A DNA stretch of 64,000 bases. Source: JAYPHU01 sp964611435. Its GTDB lineage: Bacteria > Pseudomonadota > Alphaproteobacteria > Rhodospirillales > UBA2165. This document shows, piece after piece, positions 52,392 to 60,892 of this stretch (its first letter is position 1; every line of letters starts with the position of its first letter). The position numbers were made by a program, and so were the translations under genes. The DNA is taken from positions 1 through 64,000 of the forward strand of contig CAZSXT010000009.1 of assembly GCA_964611435.1 (NCBI GenBank). Reading direction: 5' to 3'. The notes below the pieces were generated by a model. The model saw only the letters and a program-made list of their open reading frames with translations, searched no databases and was not told the DNA's origin.

Positions 52392-53915
52392 ATGTCCATG
52401 TTTGATGCATTCCTGGCCGGCGCCGATTTAATCTTCGATCCCTCGAAGGTTTTTATCATTCTCGCCTACATTGCCGGCGGGCTGTTCCTGGGCATGTTCG
52501 TGGGCGCGCTGCCGGGCTTTACCACCCTGATGGCGATGGCGATCCTGCTCCCGTTCTCGTTCTTTCTGGACCCCCTTTTCGGTATCCCGTTCCTGATTGG
52601 CGTCTATAAGGGCGGTATTTTCGGCGGCAGTATCCCGGCTATTTTGGTATCGATGCCCGGCACCGGCGCGGCGGTGGCGACCACCTTTGACGGCCCGGCG
52701 CTCACCAAAAAAGGCCAGGCCCGGAAAGCCCTGGAAGTCGCGCTGTTTTCTTCCGTGGCCGGTGACACCAGCAGCGACATCATCACCATCCTGTTGATCG
52801 GTCCTATCGCGGCGGTGGCGCTCCTCATGGGCCCGCCCGAATTGGCGGCGATCCTGTTCCTGGCGCTGATTGTCATCTCGGCCACCTCCAGCGGCGTGTT
52901 TGTCAAAGGCCTGTTGATGCTGGCCGTCGGCTTGTTCCTGGGCATTGTCGGCCAAGATCCGATCGGCGCGCTCAGCCGTTTTTCGTTCGGGATGACGTCT
53001 ATTGAATCCGGTGTTCCCCTGCTGCCTATGTTGATCGGTCTTTTCGCCCTCCCGGAAATTTTCGTGAATATCGAAAAGAAAGCCACGGCGCTGGTAAACA
53101 CGACGGATTTAAAAGTCTCCGGCGAACGGCTCACCTGGCCAGAATTCCGGGGCTGCATTCGTACTATCGTCCGTTCCACCGTGATCGGCACATCGATCGG
53201 GATGGTGCCGGGGGTTGGCCAGGTGGTCGCGGCCTTTATGGGCTATGCTGCGGCGAAAAGCGCTTCAGATCATCCTGAACGGTTCGGCCAAGGCGAATTG
53301 GAAGGCGTCGCTGCGCCGGAGGCCGCCAACAACGCGGTTAACGGTCCGACGCTGGTACCGCTGCTGACCCTTGGTATCCCCGGCGACAATCTCACCGTTA
53401 TTTTGGTCGGCGCCTTTATCGCCCAAGGCATGCGCCCCGGCCCGCAATTGATGGAACAGGACGGGGACAAGGTCTTCGCCATCCTGATTTCCATGATCAT
53501 CGCCAATCTCTTGTTCCTGGTGATCGGATACCTCACCATACCCTTGTTTGCCCGCGTGGTGACCATCCCGAAATATTTCCTCCTGCCATTGACCCTTGTC
53601 TTTGCCTTTGCCGGCTCCTGGGTGTTCCGCTCCCAGGAGTTCGATTTGGGCGTCTTGGTATTCTTTGGCGCAGTAGGCTACGCCGCCAAAAAGTTGCACT
53701 TTGATGTCACGCCGTTGGCTATGGGCTTCATCCTGGGCGGCACCATGGAATATTCGTTCGGCCAGACGGTCATCCTGGCTCAGGGTAATTTCTTCGAATA
53801 CATCGTCTTTGAGAGGCCGATTTCGGCGGTGATTTTTGCCCTGACTCCTGTGGTGACCTACTATATGTGGCGGCGGAATATTCGGTTGAGAAAGCAATAC
53901 GGAGCCGAGGGATGA
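52392..53915 (+). CDS. tripartite tricarboxylate transporter large permease (TctA family)
   Basis: A 507-residue permease with about twelve segments. Family blocks are GALPGFTTLMAMAILLPFSF, GGIFGGSIPAILVSMPGTGA, FDGPALTKKGQARKALEVAL, GMVPGVGQVVAAFMGYAAAK and EGVAAPEAANNAVNGPTLVP. It uses an ion gradient to import carboxylates delivered by the TctC receptor. The genes for all three parts are clustered here. Confidence 0.95.
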   Translation: MSMFDAFLAGADLIFDPSKVFIILAYIAGGLFLGMFVGALPGFTTLMAMAILLPFSFFLDPLFGIPFLIGVYKGGIFGGSIPAILVSMPGTGAAVATTFDGPALTKKGQARKALEVALFSSVAGDTSSDIITILLIGPIAAVALLMGPPELAAILFLALIVISATSSGVFVKGLLMLAVGLFLGIVGQDPIGALSRFSFGMTSIESGVPLLPMLIGLFALPEIFVNIEKKATALVNTTDLKVSGERLTWPEFRGCIRTIVRSTVIGTSIGMVPGVGQVVAAFMGYAAAKSASDHPERFGQGELEGVAAPEAANNAVNGPTLVPLLTLGIPGDNLTVILVGAFIAQGMRPGPQLMEQDGDKVFAILISMIIANLLFLVIGYLTIPLFARVVTIPKYFLLPLTLVFAFAGSWVFRSQEFDLGVLVFFGAVGYAAKKLHFDVTPLAMGFILGGTMEYSFGQTVILAQGNFFEYIVFERPISAVIFALTPVVTYYMWRRNIRLRKQYGAEG

Positions 53916-53993
53916 TAAGAATTATCCAGTGGTCCCGCAAATTTGAAGCCATGTTCAAGGGTGCCCCCCCTTGACGTCGGCTTCACCCCTGAT

Positions 53994-54007
53994 GTCTTAT
54001 AGAAGAG
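53994..54007. promoter_or_regulatory. operator palindrome before tctC
   Basis: GTCTTATAGAAGAG is the inverted form of the site before the M24 gene and shares ACTCTTCTATAAG, on the opposite strand, with the gntR/cupin site. TTGACG (53971-53976) lies 18 bp before TCTTAT, so the site again covers the -10 element. Confidence 0.75.
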
Positions 54008-54082
54008 TGTAATGAGACATTTTCCGTGCTTTGGGTGACCGGAGAGCATTTATTTAAAACGAACCAACAGGAAGGAAAGACC

Positions 54083-55048
54083 ATGCTTGGGAAGTTTACC
54101 AAATATCTCTTAAGCGCCTTGCTGGTCGCCGGTATTTTTGCCGCCGACAAAGCCAGGGCCGAATATCCCGAAAAGCCGATTACTTTGATCCTGCCGCTGG
54201 GTGCGGGCGGATCGCATGACCGCAATGCCCGCGTCTTCACCAGCGTTATCCCGGAATTCCTGGGTAACGCCGTTATCGTGAAGCTGATGCCCGGCGCCTC
54301 CGGTCAGACCGGTACGGCTGCGGCTGTTAAGGCGAAGCCGGACGGGTATACGCTGCTGTTCACTCACAACTATTTTGATCAGCTGCAAAAGCACGTCAAA
54401 AAACTGCCGTACGACACGGACAAGGATCTGGTCGCGGTCGGCAAGATCAACTCCGGTTTCTTCTCGGTCATCGTCAAGAGCGACAGCCCCTTCAAGAAAT
54501 GGCAGGACCTTGTTGACCACGCCAAGAAAAACCCCGGCAAGCTGAAATTTGCGCACAGCGGCAACTGGGGCGCCACCCATGCGCCGGGCCTGCAACTTTT
54601 CACCGAAGCGGGTATCGCCGACAAGATCGTCATGGTGCCGTACAAGGGCGGCGGACCGTCCATGCGTGGTTTCATGGCCGGCGAAGCCGACTTCACCATG
54701 CAGTTCAAGTCCACCATCCTGGGCCAGAAGCCGGGGGCGGTTCGGGTGCTGATCAGCGCTGGTAAGAAGTCTGACTTCCCGGGTGTCCCGACCTTTGGTG
54801 ATCTGGGCTACACCGCTGATATCGGCTCCATGCATCGCGTCATCATGGCGCCGCGCGGCATTCCGGCTGACCGGATGAAGAAGCTGCAGGATGCTTTGAT
54901 CAAGCTGCAGGGTCACAAGACCTACCAGCGTCTGATCAAGGCCATCGGCGAGACGACGGACTATGTGAACGGTCCGGAGTACGAAAAAGAACGTAAGGCG
55001 CAAAGCGCGGCTTACAAGGCGATGGTCGCCGGTCTGATGAAGAAATAA
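54083..55048 (+). CDS. tripartite tricarboxylate transporter substrate-binding protein (TctC/Bug family)
   Basis: A 321-residue periplasmic receptor with signal peptide (LLSALLVAGIFAADKARA). The Bug fold follows: YPEKPITLILPLGAGGSHDR, KLMPGASGQTGTAAAVKAKP, DGYTLLFTHNYFD, MVPYKGGGPSMRGFMAGEAD and APRGIPADRMKKLQDALIKL. The usual GG-x-D/S phosphate-like loop is GAGGSHD. ATG 54083 follows AGGAAGGAAAGACC. It has its own operator and a strong terminator. Confidence 0.94.
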   Translation: MLGKFTKYLLSALLVAGIFAADKARAEYPEKPITLILPLGAGGSHDRNARVFTSVIPEFLGNAVIVKLMPGASGQTGTAAAVKAKPDGYTLLFTHNYFDQLQKHVKKLPYDTDKDLVAVGKINSGFFSVIVKSDSPFKKWQDLVDHAKKNPGKLKFAHSGNWGATHAPGLQLFTEAGIADKIVMVPYKGGGPSMRGFMAGEADFTMQFKSTILGQKPGAVRVLISAGKKSDFPGVPTFGDLGYTADIGSMHRVIMAPRGIPADRMKKLQDALIKLQGHKTYQRLIKAIGETTDYVNGPEYEKERKAQSAAYKAMVAGLMKK

Positions 55049-55077
55049 GACCGGGACTTAAATCGTCCAAGGATTAG

Positions 55078-55105
55078 CGGCGCTTGCTTCGGCAAGCGCC
55101 GTTTT
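55078..55105 (+). terminator. intrinsic terminator with TTCG loop after tctC
   Basis: A perfect 10-bp stem CGGCGCTTGC/GCAAGCGCCG closed by the extra-stable TTCG tetraloop, followed by TTTTCATTT. Confidence 0.92.
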
Positions 55106-55119
55106 CATTTAAAACTATT

Positions 55120-55445
55120 TAGATGCGTCGCCCCCGAGTTGGGATCAACAATAGTTGAGACCAATTCTCGGGGGTCCACGCGATGTTATGGTCCCCCGAC
55201 AACTGCTGCGCATACACGGATCAAGTCCGGGCACAGGGGTCCGGGGTGACGCGTTTTGGGGGTTTGGGAAAACTCCGGCCTGACCCGCGCACCCATTTTT
55301 CTTCCCACCCCCACCCTCGAAACGCTATGCGTTTCTCGACCTCCCCCGTCATAGGGGGAGGTTGGATATTGTGCCGCTTCCAAACAACCAAAACCTTCCC
55401 CCCTCGCGGGGGAAGGTGGCCTAAAAGGCCGGATGGGGGGAAAAG
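55120..55445. repeat. intergenic repeat island 11
   Basis: GCGTCGCCCCCGAGTTGGGA with CCAATTCTCGGGGG (55124-55175), CCCCCGACAACTGCTGCGCA...CCGGGGTGACGCG, GACCCGCGCACCCATTTTTC, a GAAACGCTATGCGTTTC palindrome and CCTCCCCCGTCATAGGGGG (about 55340), then CCTTCCCCCCTCGCGGGGG (about 55394). It separates convergent tctC and the dehydrogenase gene. No gene is seen. Confidence 0.8.
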
Positions 55446-55449
55446 GCGG

Positions 55450-56328
55450 TTAAATCTTCAAAAAATCGCGGAAAATTAGCGTGAAGTCATCGTCCGCCAT
55501 GCCGGCTTTCATGGCTTTTTGCAGATACTTGTACGTGTCTTTGCCCAGGTTGGCCGGCAGGCCGACCTTGTCGGCATAGGACACGGCCATGCCCACATCC
55601 TTGTGCAGGTTATAGACCCTGGATCGGCCGTCCCAAGTCTCGCTCAGGATATGGTCTGGGAAACGGCGTTCGGAAATAAAACTCCGCGCGTTGCCGGCGT
55701 TGAACACATCGACCATGTCCTCCAACGGAATGCCGGCTTTCTTGGCCAGGTGCCCGGCCTCGCAGGCGACTAGAAAATTGGTATGCACCACCATGTTAAA
55801 GATCAATTTCATGGAATGACCGGCGCCGCTGGGCCCCAGGAAGAACGTGCTGGCGGCGATAGCGTCCAACACCGGTTTGATCTTCTTCGCGGCCTTGGCG
55901 TCGCCCCCCATCATGAGAGTGAGCGTACCGTTGTCCGCGTGTTGCGCCCCGCCGCTCATGCCCGCGTCCAGGTATGCGACACCTTTGGTCTTGGCCTTGC
56001 GGGCGAGCTTCTTGGTTTCCACCGGATCGGAGGTGGTGAAATCACACAGCACCAGCCCGCGCCGCGCCTTGGCCAGCATCCCGTTTCGTCCCTTCAATAG
56101 TGCCGCTATTTCGGGCGACCCTGGCACGGCAAAGATCACCACCTGACAAATTGCCGCCATGTCCGACGGCTCGGTCACCGTGCCGATCTTGGCGAACCTC
56201 TTACGGGCTTCCTCGGAGACGTCCCAGACAAAGGTCTGAAAACCTTTCTTGGCCAGATTTCGGGCGATGCCGCCGCCCATGTTGCCGAGACCGATGACTC
56301 CGATTTTTTGTTTCTTAGCAGCCGCCAC
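55450..56328 (-). CDS. 3-hydroxyisobutyrate dehydrogenase-like oxidoreductase
   Basis: A 292-residue beta-hydroxyacid dehydrogenase. IGVIGLGNMGGGIARNLAKK is the cofactor turn, DFTTSDPVETKKLA and YLDAGMSGGAQHADNGTLTL form the substrate loop, and the catalytic Lys is in GAGHSMKLIFNM. The start is GTG 56328 after GAGGG, 5 bp past the gntR stop. Members reduce or oxidise 3-hydroxy acids such as hydroxyisobutyrate, tartronate or sulfolactaldehyde. It is probably cotranscribed with gntR. Confidence 0.9.
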   Translation of the reverse strand: MAAAKKQKIGVIGLGNMGGGIARNLAKKGFQTFVWDVSEEARKRFAKIGTVTEPSDMAAICQVVIFAVPGSPEIAALLKGRNGMLAKARRGLVLCDFTTSDPVETKKLARKAKTKGVAYLDAGMSGGAQHADNGTLTLMMGGDAKAAKKIKPVLDAIAASTFFLGPSGAGHSMKLIFNMVVHTNFLVACEAGHLAKKAGIPLEDMVDVFNAGNARSFISERRFPDHILSETWDGRSRVYNLHKDVGMAVSYADKVGLPANLGKDTYKYLQKAMKAGMADDDFTLIFRDFLKI

Positions 56329-56333
56329 GTCTT

Positions 56334-57119
56334 TTACCCTCGTTCCGCCACATAGCGGTAATTGGTATTGTCGCAATGGGTGATGCGCCATTCCACGGGC
56401 CGGCCGTCCAGCATCTTGGCGACCCGGTCGATCTCCAGAAGGGGTTGACCCACTTCGATGTTCAACAGCGTCGCTTCTTCCGGCGTGGCGGCGACAGCTT
56501 GCAAATGTTCCTCCGCCTTGGAGACGGTTACACCATAGACTGACTGATAGAACCGGAATAAATTGTTGGGCGGATCCACTTCGGTGCCGAAACCGGGGAA
56601 GTGTTCCAGAGGCAGGGTGATGGCCTCGACGATCGTAGGCACGTCCTCAAAATAGCGGATGCGGCGGAAGTGCACGACCATTTCGCCCGCGGCCAATTGC
56701 AGTTTGGCCGCTTCCTCGGGCGTCGAGACCCGTTCCTCGCAATTCAAGATTTTGCTGACTGGCAGAAGCCGCGCGCCGTCATTGCCAACAATGCTGAAAT
56801 ACAAAAACAACGCCCGCCGTTCCGTATGTTCGGAAACAAACGTGCCAATGCCCTGACGACGGAACAACAGGTTCTCTGCGACCAGATCGTTCAGCGCCTT
56901 GCGGACGGTGCCTTGGCTAACGTTCAGCTCGGCGGCCAGCTGCATCTCGCTGGGCAGGGCCTCGCCGGGTTTCCAGGCATTATCGATCAGCCGTTGGCGG
57001 ATGATGTTGTCGACCTTCTGATACAACGGTTGGCGTGCCGCGCGTTTTTGAACGCCCGTTTTTGCCGCCCGGTTGGTATTTGCCGGTTGCCGTTTCGGCG
57101 TCGAACTCACCGTTCTCAC
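56334..57119 (-). CDS. GntR family regulator, HutC/UTRA type
   Basis: A 261-residue transcription factor. The winged helix is at about residues 33-95 (LPSEMQLAAELNVSQGTVRK, ALNDLVAENLLFRRQGIGTF). A UTRA ligand-binding domain follows (about 110-255, VHFRRIRYFEDVPTIVEAIT, LEIDRVAKMLDGRPVEWRI). UTRA domains sense small metabolites such as sugar phosphates or urocanate. An operator-like palindrome lies 24 bp upstream, so it may regulate itself, the divergent cupin/Ldh_2 operon and the other palindrome-bearing genes. Confidence 0.94.
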   Translation of the reverse strand: MRTVSSTPKRQPANTNRAAKTGVQKRAARQPLYQKVDNIIRQRLIDNAWKPGEALPSEMQLAAELNVSQGTVRKALNDLVAENLLFRRQGIGTFVSEHTERRALFLYFSIVGNDGARLLPVSKILNCEERVSTPEEAAKLQLAAGEMVVHFRRIRYFEDVPTIVEAITLPLEHFPGFGTEVDPPNNLFRFYQSVYGVTVSKAEEHLQAVAATPEEATLLNIEVGQPLLEIDRVAKMLDGRPVEWRITHCDNTNYRYVAERG

Positions 57120-57141
57120 CTCCCCTGAATAGGCGCTTTCA

Positions 57142-57155
57142 CTCTTCTATAAGTC
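57142..57155. promoter_or_regulatory. operator palindrome in the gntR/cupin divergent gap
   Basis: CTCTTCTATAAGTC holds TCTTCTATAAGT (57143-57154), one base off the full palindrome. It shares ACTCTTCTATAAG with the reverse complement of the tctC site. It lies between gntR and the divergent cupin gene, the classic place for autoregulation. Confidence 0.7.
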
Positions 57156-57249
57156 GTTGCGAAAGCCTTTGATTCCAGTATGCTACGCACATTCATTCAG
57201 CGCAAACGGTCAGTAAATTCCGGGCCCGCGCGGCCGGAGGAGGAAAGCA

Positions 57250-57654
57250 ATGTCCGAAACCAGAATCATGAAAATCGACGATTTGCCTGTGCATGCGCGG
57301 GGCGACGGCGTGGAGACCACATTGATGGCGGCCAAGCATGTCTGCGGCTCCCGCATCACGACCGGTCTCACGAGTTTTCCGCCGGACCGGGAAGTCCCCG
57401 TCCACCAGCATAATTGTGACGAACAGGTGACCCTGATCGAAGGCGAAGGCGTGGTCGAGATTGAAGGCGAGGTCACTCCAGTCAACATCATGGACACGAC
57501 CTACATCAAGGCTGGCACCTGGCATCGGTTCATCAATACGGGCACGGGCCGAATGACCATCCTCTGGGTCTACGACACGGATGAGGTCACACGGACCTTC
57601 CAGTCGACCGGTAAAACCGTCGAGCATTTGTCCGGCGAAGACGTGGTGAACTAA
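57250..57654 (+). CDS. cupin domain protein
   Basis: A 134-residue single cupin. Motif 1 is PVHQHNCDEQVTLIEGEGVV with metal His and Glu, motif 2 is IKAGTWHRFINTGTGRM. ATG 57250 follows GGAGGAAAGCA. It lies 2 bp before the Ldh_2 gene and so is in the same operon, downstream of the shared GntR site. It may isomerise or bind the carboxylate or sugar acid handled here; substrate unknown. Confidence 0.85.
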   Translation: MSETRIMKIDDLPVHARGDGVETTLMAAKHVCGSRITTGLTSFPPDREVPVHQHNCDEQVTLIEGEGVVEIEGEVTPVNIMDTTYIKAGTWHRFINTGTGRMTILWVYDTDEVTRTFQSTGKTVEHLSGEDVVN

Positions 57655-57656
57655 GC

Positions 57657-58709
57657 GTGAGTCAGCGGCGTTTCACCAAAGATCAGCTGAGCGCGTTCAT
57701 CGCCCGGTCCCTGGAATCCACGGGCATGCCGGCGGACGATGCCGGGACCATCGCGGACTTGATGGCGGAGGCCGATCTGAATGGCTCCGACGGGCACGGC
57801 GTCTTCCGCCTGCCAGGATATATCCGCCGGATCAAAGAAGGCGGGCTTAACCTTACCCCGAACATCCGGATCGATAAGGAAAAGCCGGGTATGGCGCTGG
57901 TTGACGGCGACAATGCTCAGGGCCATTTGGTGATGAAATATTGCGCCGAGGTGGCTATCGAAAAAGCCAAAACCCAAGGCGTGGCCTGGGTCGGCTCTCA
58001 CCACAGCAACCATGCGGGGCCGGCCAATCTCTACGCCAAGATGCCGCTGGCCCATGACATGATCGGGCTCTATGTGGCGGTCGGCAATGCCAATCATATG
58101 CCGCCGTGGGGCGGCACGGATATGCTGCTCAGCACCAACCCTATCGCGGCCGCCGTGCCGGGCCAAGAAGAACCGCCGGTGGTTCTCGACATGGCGACGA
58201 CCGTGGCGGCCTACGGCAAGGTGAAGACAGCGGCTCAACGAGGCGAGCAGATGCCCGAAGGCTGGATGATCGGCAAGGACGGCAAGCCGCTCACTGACCC
58301 GAACCGGGCCGAGGACGGCTTCCTGCTGCCCATTGGCGGCCCCAAAGGATACGGCCTGTCGCTGTTGTTCGGTTTGTTGGCGGGTTCGCTCAATGGGGCG
58401 GCGTTTGGCGAGGACGTGGTCGATTTCAATGCGGACTTCAAGACGGTGACGAACACCGGTCAGTTTATTGTCGCCATTGATATTGCCGCGTTTGGCGACG
58501 TAACGGCGTTCAAGCGCCGGGTCGATGCCGCCATCCGCGCCATCAAAGCGTCACCCACATTGCCAGGCTTTGACGAAGTGCTGTTGCCCGGCGAACAGTC
58601 CCGGCGTAAACGCCAAGACTATGAAGCGAACGGTATCCCCATGCCCGACGCACTGTTCGATGCGCTGGCTAAGCTGGCGGATGATTTGGGCGTCGAGGGG
58701 TTGGGGTAG
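57657..58709 (+). CDS. Ldh_2 family NAD(P)-dependent malate/L-lactate/sulfolactate-type dehydrogenase
   Basis: A 350-residue dehydrogenase of the non-Rossmann Ldh_2 fold. Signatures are ADLNGSDGHGVFRLPGYIRR, the catalytic His region WVGSHHSNHAGPANLYA, LLSTNPIAAAVPG and PIGGPKGYGLSLLFGLLAGS. Family members reduce 2-keto acids (malate, ureidoglycolate, diketogulonate, sulfolactate). The start is GTG at 57657. Together with the Bug transporter it fits hydroxyacid catabolism; the exact acid is unknown. Confidence 0.92.
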   Translation: MSQRRFTKDQLSAFIARSLESTGMPADDAGTIADLMAEADLNGSDGHGVFRLPGYIRRIKEGGLNLTPNIRIDKEKPGMALVDGDNAQGHLVMKYCAEVAIEKAKTQGVAWVGSHHSNHAGPANLYAKMPLAHDMIGLYVAVGNANHMPPWGGTDMLLSTNPIAAAVPGQEEPPVVLDMATTVAAYGKVKTAAQRGEQMPEGWMIGKDGKPLTDPNRAEDGFLLPIGGPKGYGLSLLFGLLAGSLNGAAFGEDVVDFNADFKTVTNTGQFIVAIDIAAFGDVTAFKRRVDAAIRAIKASPTLPGFDEVLLPGEQSRRKRQDYEANGIPMPDALFDALAKLADDLGVEGLG

Positions 58710-58719
58710 TCCCATTTTA

Positions 58720-58850
58720 AAACATGGGTACGCGGATCACGGCGCCGACTTCGTCTTCGTTGGTCCGCGCATGACTAGGAATTTAGTGGCAGAGAAATTA
58801 GTCATCCACGGGCCGGCGAAGCCGTGACCCGTGGACCCATGTTCAATGAC
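58720..58850. repeat. intergenic repeat island 12
   Basis: ATGGGTACGCGGATCACGGC...GTCCGCGCATGACTAG (58728-58778) is the inverted GTCATGCGCGG module. ATCCACGGGCCGGCGAAGCC...CCCGTGGACCCAT (58803-58841) is the inverted CCACGGG hairpin. It separates convergent genes. Confidence 0.8.
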
Positions 58851-58911
58851 TCCATTCAGGCTGCTGGAACGATAATGGCCGGGCCTTTATGCATCCAGCC
58901 CGAACGCCGGC

Positions 58912-60036
58912 CTACTCCTCGTCGTAGAACTCTTCCGGATCAATCGGCAGGGCGACTTCCTTGCCCAGCTTGGCAGATCGGTCCATCGCCATCGTGTGCA
59001 ACAGGTTGGCATGGCCCTCGGCGGCGGTCGCGTGCGGCGTCGGCGTGCCCATCATAATCCGCGTGAACCAGCCGATGGTTTCTTCGCGCATGGGCCCGTA
59101 AAGCTGATTGTTCCACAGATCACCCGGCGGGTAGGAGGTCAAAAAGTCCACATGCCGTTCCGGCGCTTCGTAGCCGCCGGAAATATAGCCGCCCGGCAGA
59201 TTTTGGTTGGTGGCCAGCACCAGATCCCGGTGGGTATCTTCGATATCGATCACGCCCTCCGCGCCGACGATGCCGATTTCCAGCCCGTACACCGTGCCTG
59301 GCCAGACTTCCGGCAGGGCCCAGCAAATATTCATGGAGAACAGGGTGCCGTCCTCGAATGTGAAAATGCCGAACGTGGAATCCTTCGTACCCCATTCGTT
59401 GAGCACCTTGTCGACCGAACGGGCATAGACCGAGACTGGCTTCTTGCCTTCCAGCAGCCACATGGACATATCCAAAGAGTGGGTGCCGGAAACCACCATC
59501 GGCGTCAGGTTATGGCGCTGGTTGGTTTTATTGATGGTGGCGATGGGGACCATGCGGTTCATGAATGCCCGGGTCGTGACCGAATGCACGTCGCCGATCT
59601 GGCCCTGCACCAGCCGCTCTTTGATGGTCAGGAACCGGCGGCGGAACCGCTGGGTATAGCCGACAACAGCGTCCAGTCCGGCGTCCGTAATGGCTTTGAG
59701 GATTTGCGCGGATTCCCGGGCTTCCGTCGCCAGCGGTTTTTCGATAAACAGCTTGTGGCCCTGCTCCACCGCTGCCAGGGTCGGGTCAGTGTGTTTGTTT
59801 TCATCGGTGATGATCATGACCGCGTTGACTTCCGGCCGTTTGATCAGCTCATAAAAGTCATTGGTGTAGAAATCGGCATTTGTGTCTTCGGCAAGCTGTT
59901 TGCCCAGGTCATCGTTTACATCACACAGGCCCAGCCATTTGACGCCCGGATATTCACGCGCATATTTGGCCCGGATACGACCGATCGTACCGCAGCCGAC
60001 AATGGCCAGTCCAATTTCATCAACCGTGTCAGTCAT
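58912..60036 (-). CDS. Gfo/Idh/MocA family oxidoreductase
   Basis: A 374-residue dehydrogenase. The Rossmann turn is GLAIVGCGTIGRIRAKYARE, the catalytic Lys is in GHKLFIEKPLATEARESAQI (about residue 98), and VVSGTHSLDMSMWLLEGKKP holds the active-site His-Asp. The C-terminal tail DPEEFYDEE is acidic. It is the third Gfo/Idh gene of the window. No palindrome precedes it. Its neighbour is an HxlR regulator on the same strand. Confidence 0.92.
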   Translation of the reverse strand: MTDTVDEIGLAIVGCGTIGRIRAKYAREYPGVKWLGLCDVNDDLGKQLAEDTNADFYTNDFYELIKRPEVNAVMIITDENKHTDPTLAAVEQGHKLFIEKPLATEARESAQILKAITDAGLDAVVGYTQRFRRRFLTIKERLVQGQIGDVHSVTTRAFMNRMVPIATINKTNQRHNLTPMVVSGTHSLDMSMWLLEGKKPVSVYARSVDKVLNEWGTKDSTFGIFTFEDGTLFSMNICWALPEVWPGTVYGLEIGIVGAEGVIDIEDTHRDLVLATNQNLPGGYISGGYEAPERHVDFLTSYPPGDLWNNQLYGPMREETIGWFTRIMMGTPTPHATAAEGHANLLHTMAMDRSAKLGKEVALPIDPEEFYDEE

Positions 60037-60127
60037 GGAAAATCTCTTCTTTCAGATAGTGTCAAAATTCGTTGCGGAAGGCCGCTGTTTCTATCGGGAA
60101 TCATTGGCTGGGTAAAGCCGTGGGCAC

Positions 60128-60544
60128 CTAGTCGTTCCCGGCGGTTTCCTCTTTGAAAGTGTCCATCGCGGCCTCGACGGCGGCGTTGTTGTCCATGGCC
60201 CAATCCCGAAGCGCATCCAGCGCAATCACCAGACTGTCGCCCATTTCAGTAAGCGTATATTCGACCTTGGGCGGAATGACCGGATAAACTTTGCGCGTCA
60301 CCAGCCCATAGCTTTCCAGTTCCCGTAATGTTTGGGTCAAGACCTTTGCCGAGATATTGCCGATCTCCCGTTTCAGCTCCGACGGACGCATGGTGCGGCC
60401 GCTTAACCGGCGGACGACCATCATGTTCCATTTGTTGGACAGACGCACCAGCATTTTCTGGAACGGACGAGAATCCTCCAACGCCTTAATCTCGTCGGCA
60501 GGAAGATTGACGTATCTGGGGGTGTAAGTTTCGGCTTGAGACAT
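60128..60544 (-). CDS. HxlR family transcriptional regulator
   Basis: A 138-residue winged-helix protein of the HxlR/MarR-like group: FQKMLVRLSNKWNMMVVRRL, MRPSELKREIGNISAKVLTQ, TLRELESYGLVTRKVYPVIP and VEYTLTEMGDSLV. HxlR members sense aldehydes or redox stress. The usual N-terminal Cys is absent. ATG 60544 is chosen to match family length; further upstream codons lie in AT-rich DNA. It is divergent from the ABC importer genes. Confidence 0.9.
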   Translation of the reverse strand: MSQAETYTPRYVNLPADEIKALEDSRPFQKMLVRLSNKWNMMVVRRLSGRTMRPSELKREIGNISAKVLTQTLRELESYGLVTRKVYPVIPPKVEYTLTEMGDSLVIALDALRDWAMDNNAAVEAAMDTFKEETAGND

Positions 60545-60892
60545 CGGTAAGGAGCTTAATTTCCAGATTAGGTTAATTAAATACGATTCATCACATAAGT
60601 TACTGTGTAGTTCATTACAAAACATATTTTCTTTAGACCGATCAAGCCGCATAAAGGATGCTTTCAACGATATATCCATGCAGGTCACATGATTGTTACG
60701 GGAAAAGCTGGGGCGCGTGATCTAGGGTAGCCCTTCATTTCCTGAGGATATCGGGTCTCTTTCGAGGCCTTTCCGGCAAGCCTGTGGCGGCTGGAAACCA
60801 AAAAGAGGGCGATTGGTCATTTGTGGCCAAAATTTGCAAAGCCCCGCAAGAATGAAGAACAGTCTTGAACACACAAAACGGGAGGTAATTTG
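60545..60892. promoter_or_regulatory. AT-rich divergent promoter region
   Basis: The 348-bp gap between the HxlR and ABC receptor genes holds no gene. Bases 60551-60650 are 33% GC by my count. GTTACTGTGTAGTTC (about 60598-60612) loosely resembles HxlR-type TAGTTACT half sites. The ABC receptor start is preceded by GGGAGGT. Confidence 0.4.

Noticed and set aside
55450..58709. Assignment of the TctABC, 3-hydroxyisobutyrate-dehydrogenase-like and Ldh_2 genes to sulfolactate or sulfolactaldehyde metabolism
   Set aside because: The families would allow it, but no sulfolactate sulfo-lyase or other sulfonate-specific enzyme is present in the window.
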